Positions 59,377 to 64,000 of a stretch of 64,000 bases of DNA are shown piece after piece. A program made the translations under genes and the position numbers. This DNA is from Adineta steineri. Its lineage: Eukaryota; Rotifera; Eurotatoria; Adinetida; Adinetidae. Every line of letters begins with the position of its first letter. Position 1 is the first letter of the stretch. The stretch is from the NCBI GenBank assembly GCA_905250115.1, contig CAJNOI010000099.1:208698-272697 (forward strand), read 5' to 3'. The notes under the pieces are model-generated. The model ran no database searches and was not told the origin of the DNA. It saw only the letters and a list, made by a program, of their open reading frames with translations.

Positions 59377-60429
59377 TTATAACAGTAAAATTTTAGTAAT
59401 ACTATTTTGTATTGAATCACTGCTAAATGGTTGTATACCAAGAAATCGAGCGTAATCATCTCCATAATAAACAAATAATTCTTCTCCTGGATAAATTCTT
59501 CGCATAGTCTTATAAAACATATTTCGATCATATTGAACAGGTTGTATATTCTGTTGTTCAATTGCATTTGGACCTAAAATAATAAATATACAAATAAAAA
59601 CTTCGATTTCTGTTATTCAATACATACAATTGATCTAAATAGAAGATAAAGATATATTTCATCAATGATTTTATAGTTTAACTTACATATCGCATCCAAT
59701 TACTATTATCTGGATCATTTCCATCAATAATATAAATCATCTATAGAAGTATGAATTTTCTTTTGAACAAAAAAAAACCCAATTTCTATGAAAATATTAC
59801 TTTGCCATTTTTATCTGCAATACTCCAAGCATATCCTGATTCTTGTGCACTTTTAAAATTTGAATGACGTATTCCAATATAAGGTCCGAAAAAAGTATTT
59901 CTCTCCAATTGTTTTGTTGTAAATATCCCATTACCAGCCTTATGTATAGTTGATGGTTTAATAATAAATCCATCTGGACAAGTTAAATCTGATTTTCGAT
60001 TGGAATATTTAAGTGATGATTTTGATATCTTCGTAATAAACTAAAGATATGCATTTAACATTAAAATTGAAACAAACTTTTCTATCTGGGATATAAGATT
60101 GTTTATGATGAGGACAAATATTTTCATAGTATTTATTACAATCATCACAAAATAATCGTGCATCATCAAATTCCGGTTTTTTATTTGTATGAAAAGATGA
60201 TGATCGACGATGTTTTCGTTTTTCATTGGAATGAAATGTTGAACTCTTTTTTTTCGATTCATTTAATTTTAAATCAGAATCTTTTCTTTTTCTATATTCA
60301 TGTTTTTCATACATATTATTATTAAAACAACGATATTCATCATAGAAAACTATAAATATGAAATAATTTCAAGATATTTATTTTGTCTTATATTTTAATA
60401 CCATTATTTGATGAATTTTTCAAAGGCAT
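59377..60429 (-). CDS. PRDM9: PRDM9-like PR/SET histone methyltransferase
   Basis: Predicted 265-aa protein from six exons (60429-60402, 60349-60078, 60040-59801, 59740-59687, 59634-59628, 59573-59377). A basic, Ser-rich N-terminus is followed by a zinc knuckle CDDCNKYYENICPHH (about residues 77-91), as in the pre-SET of PRDM7/9, then a PR/SET domain with FGPYIGIRH, SGYAWSIADKNGK, NWMRYINC and YGDDYARFLGI. The protein ends just after SET, with no KRAB domain and no C-terminal zinc-finger array. PRDM9 trimethylates H3K4 and, with its fingers, directs meiotic recombination in vertebrates; the finger-less form here could only act where recruited. Exon 5 is a 7-nt microexon that restores the conserved YINC motif and the frame. 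SERAC1 starts 360 bp away on the other strand. Confidence 0.88.
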
Positions 60430-60789
60430 TCGATGTTGAAAATAAAAAATAAAAACTAACTGTTGATAATTTTAAGCGGTAAAAACATATGATAAATAAA
60501 AATGATCGATATAATTGTAAAATTTTCCAGAAGTTCATTTTAATTTGTAATTTATCAACAAATTAACTTATATCAAAAGAATTTTTTCTATTGTCAATCA
60601 AAATAATACGCCATCTATTGGTTCTCAATATCTTTGGTGGTATTTAAAACCAAAGAATATGCTATGCTTGATTCAGTCTCATGCCCTTTCGATCTACCTT
60701 GACAATAATAGTCATAAATATACATATAAAAAATGTTTGCATAAAATTGTTTATAGAAAATAATTATTATATTTAGTTGTCAGAAAAGA
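60430..60789. promoter_or_regulatory. Bidirectional upstream region of PRDM9-like and SERAC1 genes
   Basis: 360 bp separates the two divergent start codons, so promoters and 5' UTRs of both genes must lie here. No TATA box or known site is certain. Confidence 0.45.
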
Positions 60790-63700
60790 ATGCGTCGTCG
60801 ACATCGTACATTTCTCGTTTTAATAACAAGTGCAGCGGCAGTTACATACGGTCTTAATCGTTTGATTCATCGACAACAAGATAATTCTTTCAATGAAAAG
60901 AATTCGAATGATTTATCATTACAATTACTTGAATCAAAACTTCATTTAACTGATGATTTATTAAAAAATAAAGATGATAATAACTATATTCCAATGGAAT
61001 CAATTGATCCAATAGCAGCAAGACATTATCATCAAGCTTTACAATATATAAAACAAATTCATTCAACGAATACTCATATACGTGAACGTGGTCTTAGTCA
61101 TTTAGCTAAATTAAAAAATTTACCACCAACATATTATTCAATTATTGGTCAACAACTTGATTATCATTCAGCTATTCAATTAGCACGAACACAAGAAGCT
61201 AATTCAAATCTATTTCCAACTGGTCCACCTTATATATTATCAATTGGAAAGAAAAAAGTTCTTGCTACAGATAATGTAGAAAGTGTTAACGATGATGATG
61301 TACTTTTACATACGATAACAGAATTTCTTGACAAATTAATTGATAATGAAAAACGTCCATTAGATATATTAAGTGATCATTATCTTAAATTGGTAAGAGA
61401 AATCTTGATATTAGTAATAATGATCAAATTTTACATCATTTTTTATTTGGTATTGATTAGATATCTTTTCTTATATGTCTGCGTAATCGAGTACAATATA
61501 CTTAAATATATTTATTTAATTCAAAGAATCTCATGTGTATAAACTACAATAATTCTAGGACTAGTAAGATAGAAACAAAATAAGTTGTTCATTGTCATAT
61601 TGTTGGGTTCTATCTTAGAGAATATTACCTTATCTGTTTACGTCTTCGTGAATTATACGGTAATTTTTTTCTACATTAAGTTAAGAGTTTGACTCTGTTA
61701 TACAGACATAAAATCAGTATTTTCGATTTGACTTGAAACAAACTATTGCGCGAAAGTTTTAATATACGCTGTAAATCATATAATTTATTCAGCCTCACTG
61801 TGATTTACATTCCTTAGCCAAAAATCTAATGTTCTTTTGAATAATATTAATCAGTCATTATAATTAGAGATACGAGACTAAAGCCTTGTATGAATATAGT
61901 GAGATTTGAATCATCGTTTTTGATACTTATTCAGTAAGTGTTTAGTATACTTCTTAAACTTTTATTTTACACTAAAAAAAATTAAACTCTGAAAAAATCG
62001 AAATATTACTAAATATAAAATAGCAATGAAACATGATTGATATACCTATTATTCATAATGACGCGATGAATCATATTCATGCTCATGTTTGAAGTCAGAT
62101 CTAATTATAATATTTGTGTTAATTACTTTCGTTTTTATTTTATAGCTGAAATCCTATTTGGATGAAATTGATTCTCAAACTGTATTTGATCTTGTACAAC
62201 ATTTTGAACCTGAACATGCTGATATGTCACCAAAAGCTATAAAACGTTATCGATCAAATTTAGAACTTTATTCCACATTTGTTTATGCACTTCGTGGTTA
62301 TGCTGATCGTTATCCACTTGATGTTGTTCATTCAAATGGTTTACAAATATTAAAATATTTATATGAAAGACGAAAAGATAATGTTCCATTTGTAAGATTT
62401 ATTGGAAAAATTCTTCTTCTACTCAGTCGAGAAAGACAAACACATGAAGCATTTTATGCCGTTGGTTTGAAAATAATTTTATCTAAAATAATTATAAGAT
62501 TTTATTTTTCTATATAGGCTGGGTAAAAATTCTACATGATATGGCATTAGATGAAAATAATATTATTTATTCTTTACTTGGAGCAACAATATTAGCTAAT
62601 CTTGATCGACCAAATCATGAAAAGTTGTTAGATGATTGAAATTTTTCTTAATAATATTCGGAAATTTCTTTCTAGTGCATCTCTCAGTCAAGAAAAAATA
62701 TCTATAAATAAAAATCCCAAACCGTTATATCTACCATCAGAAATTAGTAATATTGAATTAATTAAAGCAGAAATTAAAACAGAAGAAAAAAAAGAAGATG
62801 TACTTGAACATCAACCACCATCGAAACAACCAACTGTTATGGATAAAATTGTGCGTAGTGTATGGTACACAAGACAAGTTTCTGATGAAGGTGATACGTC
62901 TGATGAAATTCATGATAATGCAATTACTGATGATCATCATGTTGAAAAGAATATTGTTGTTGCACCAGATATTGATACAAGTCATTCAATAAATGATGAT
63001 AATAAAGTTACAGTAATAGAACAAGAAAAATCAATGTCAGTTCCGTCTTGGATCAATGATCAAGTGTATGGTGATAAAGTAAATATTCTATTATATTCTA
63101 AATAGTCATAGTAAAACCTTCATGCTATCCATTATATCTTTTCAAGGTATTCTATTCTATTCGATTCGTGTTATTGGATAGTTTCAGACTAATTTTGACA
63201 GGTAACGTTTCGAATCAGCTCTCCAATCGTATATTTACTTTGTTGTAACCTACGCGTGCTGCTTCGGTTTACTTCTATGATAATATCTAATAATACACAG
63301 AGTATAGATTCAGAAGACTTCAGTAAATACGCAAGAAGAACAATTCCCTTCTTATCGCTTTGTTTTGATAATGATAGTCGAATAATTCTTTTCATTTAGA
63401 TTATTCTATTCAGTCCAGCAATGTATAACGTTCAACAAATAGATCCGGATGTACGATGGCATCAAGAACCTATTGTTGATATTATTTTTGTAAGTTATTT
63501 ATCGAATTTATCTATACTTATATTTATATATTAATTATCATTGTTAGTTTCATGGTTTAGCTGGTTCAGCTTTTAAAACTTGGCGACAAGAATCTGCACA
63601 TACAGAAATAAAACAAGCCGATGCATCACCATTACCATCAGAAGGAAAAATATTACCTGTAGTTGATGAATCGCCTGAAGAAGAAAGTGATGAAGTAATG

Positions 63701-64000
63701 GATGTTAGTGAAGAAACAAATTGGAATCCATCAAAAACGAATACCTCTACTCCGGTTCCAAATATTGATGAACACGAATCAACATCATGTTGGCCAAAAG
63801 ATTGGTTAAGTAAAGATGTTCCAACATCACATATACGTATGTTAGCTGTTGATTATGAATCAAGAGTTTCGGAATGGCAAGTTCGATCAATGCCAAGAAA
63901 TGTTATCCGACGACCAATGCATGATCGAGCACAAGAAATTGCTGAACAATTAAAACAAGCTGGCGTTGGCAAACGACCGATTATATGGGTACCTTTAAAA
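60790..64000 (+). CDS. SERAC1: SERAC1, partial at window end
   Basis: The first 658 residues come from six exons (60790-61392, 62146-62464, 62518-62623, 62676-63078, 63400-63489, 63548 to the window end). A basic N-terminus with a hydrophobic segment (TFLVLITSAAAVTYGL) fits membrane or mitochondrial targeting. A helical repeat region follows (YERRKDNVPFVRFIGKILLLLS). The serine-lipase-like domain begins with IIFFHGLAGSAFKTWR, then CWPKDWLSKDVP, MLAVDYESRVSEW and AGVGKRPIIW. SERAC1 is needed for phosphatidylglycerol remodelling and cholesterol trafficking at ER-mitochondria contacts. The catalytic GxSxG lies beyond the window. ATATGG/GTACCT at 63983-63995 may be the next donor, so the last few codons may be intronic. 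The 753-bp first intron is the longest. Confidence 0.93.

Noticed and set aside
59349-59567. Minus-strand frame starting MQLNNRIYNLF
   Set aside because: It is a frameshifted reading of the last SET exon; the correct frame is set by the 7-nt microexon.
1-64000. CRISPR arrays, rRNA genes, bacterial operons or plasmid features
   Set aside because: None is present. The tandem arrays lack the spacer-repeat pattern of CRISPR, and gene structure is spliced and eukaryotic throughout.

Overview
The window is eukaryotic nuclear DNA from an invertebrate animal. It is strongly AT-rich. Its genes have many exons, most introns are only about 45-100 bp with GT..AG ends, and genes are tightly packed between a few long empty stretches. 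The gene set is metazoan: syndecan, SCHIP1, a DUF4200 ciliary protein, protein xylosyltransferase, an aminergic GPCR, a nuclear hormone receptor, a PRDM9-like SET protein and SERAC1. Short introns, AT-richness, the divergent C4 nuclear receptor and the many small non-autonomous transposons suggest a bdelloid rotifer such as Adineta or Rotaria. That assignment is inference; no marker in the window proves it.

Layout. 1-2.1 kb holds decayed tandem arrays (monomers of about 94 bp and 81 bp). 3.75-8.55 kb (-) is SCHIP1, whose long third intron carries a Tc1/mariner-type MITE. 9.1-10.05 kb (+) is PGAM5 and 10.84-11.76 kb (+) is syndecan. 12.0-13.8 kb (-) is an LRR single-pass receptor and 15.05-16.89 kb (+) a TMEM198-type membrane protein. 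18.95-20.1 kb (+) is a TGS1-like RNA-cap methyltransferase with an unusual optional tail. 20.8-22.85 kb (-) is a nuclear receptor with two inserted elements in one intron. 24.9-26.4 kb (+) is an unrecognised single-pass membrane protein. 26.9-29.5 kb (+) is a PB1-domain MAP3K (MEKK2/3 type), ending tail to tail with CFAP100 (29.5-32.3 kb, -); the two coding regions overlap by 4 bp. 33.4-35.3 kb (-) is Rab GDI. 37.8-42.0 kb (+) is a xylosyltransferase with two hAT-type elements and a short hairpin in its introns. 42.8-46.4 kb (+) is a disordered protein of unknown function. 46.8-49.4 kb (-) is a D1-like/alpha1-like aminergic GPCR. About 5.9 kb without recognisable genes follows. 55.3-55.9 kb (-) is PXMP4, 57.3-57.9 kb (-) MGST1, 58.25-58.8 kb (-) a small unknown protein, 59.4-60.4 kb (-) the PRDM9-like SET protein with a 7-nt microexon, and 60.8 kb to the window end (+) SERAC1, cut off by the window.

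There is no operon-like logic. The genes are unrelated housekeeping, signalling and membrane functions. Several neighbours are divergent with short shared upstream regions (SCHIP1/PGAM5, PRDM9-like/SERAC1), and several are convergent with very close 3' ends. Exon structures were read by eye from splice signals and reading frame. For most genes the exon lengths sum to a multiple of three and give the expected family length, which is the main support for the models. The central linker of CFAP100 is the exception and is left unresolved.
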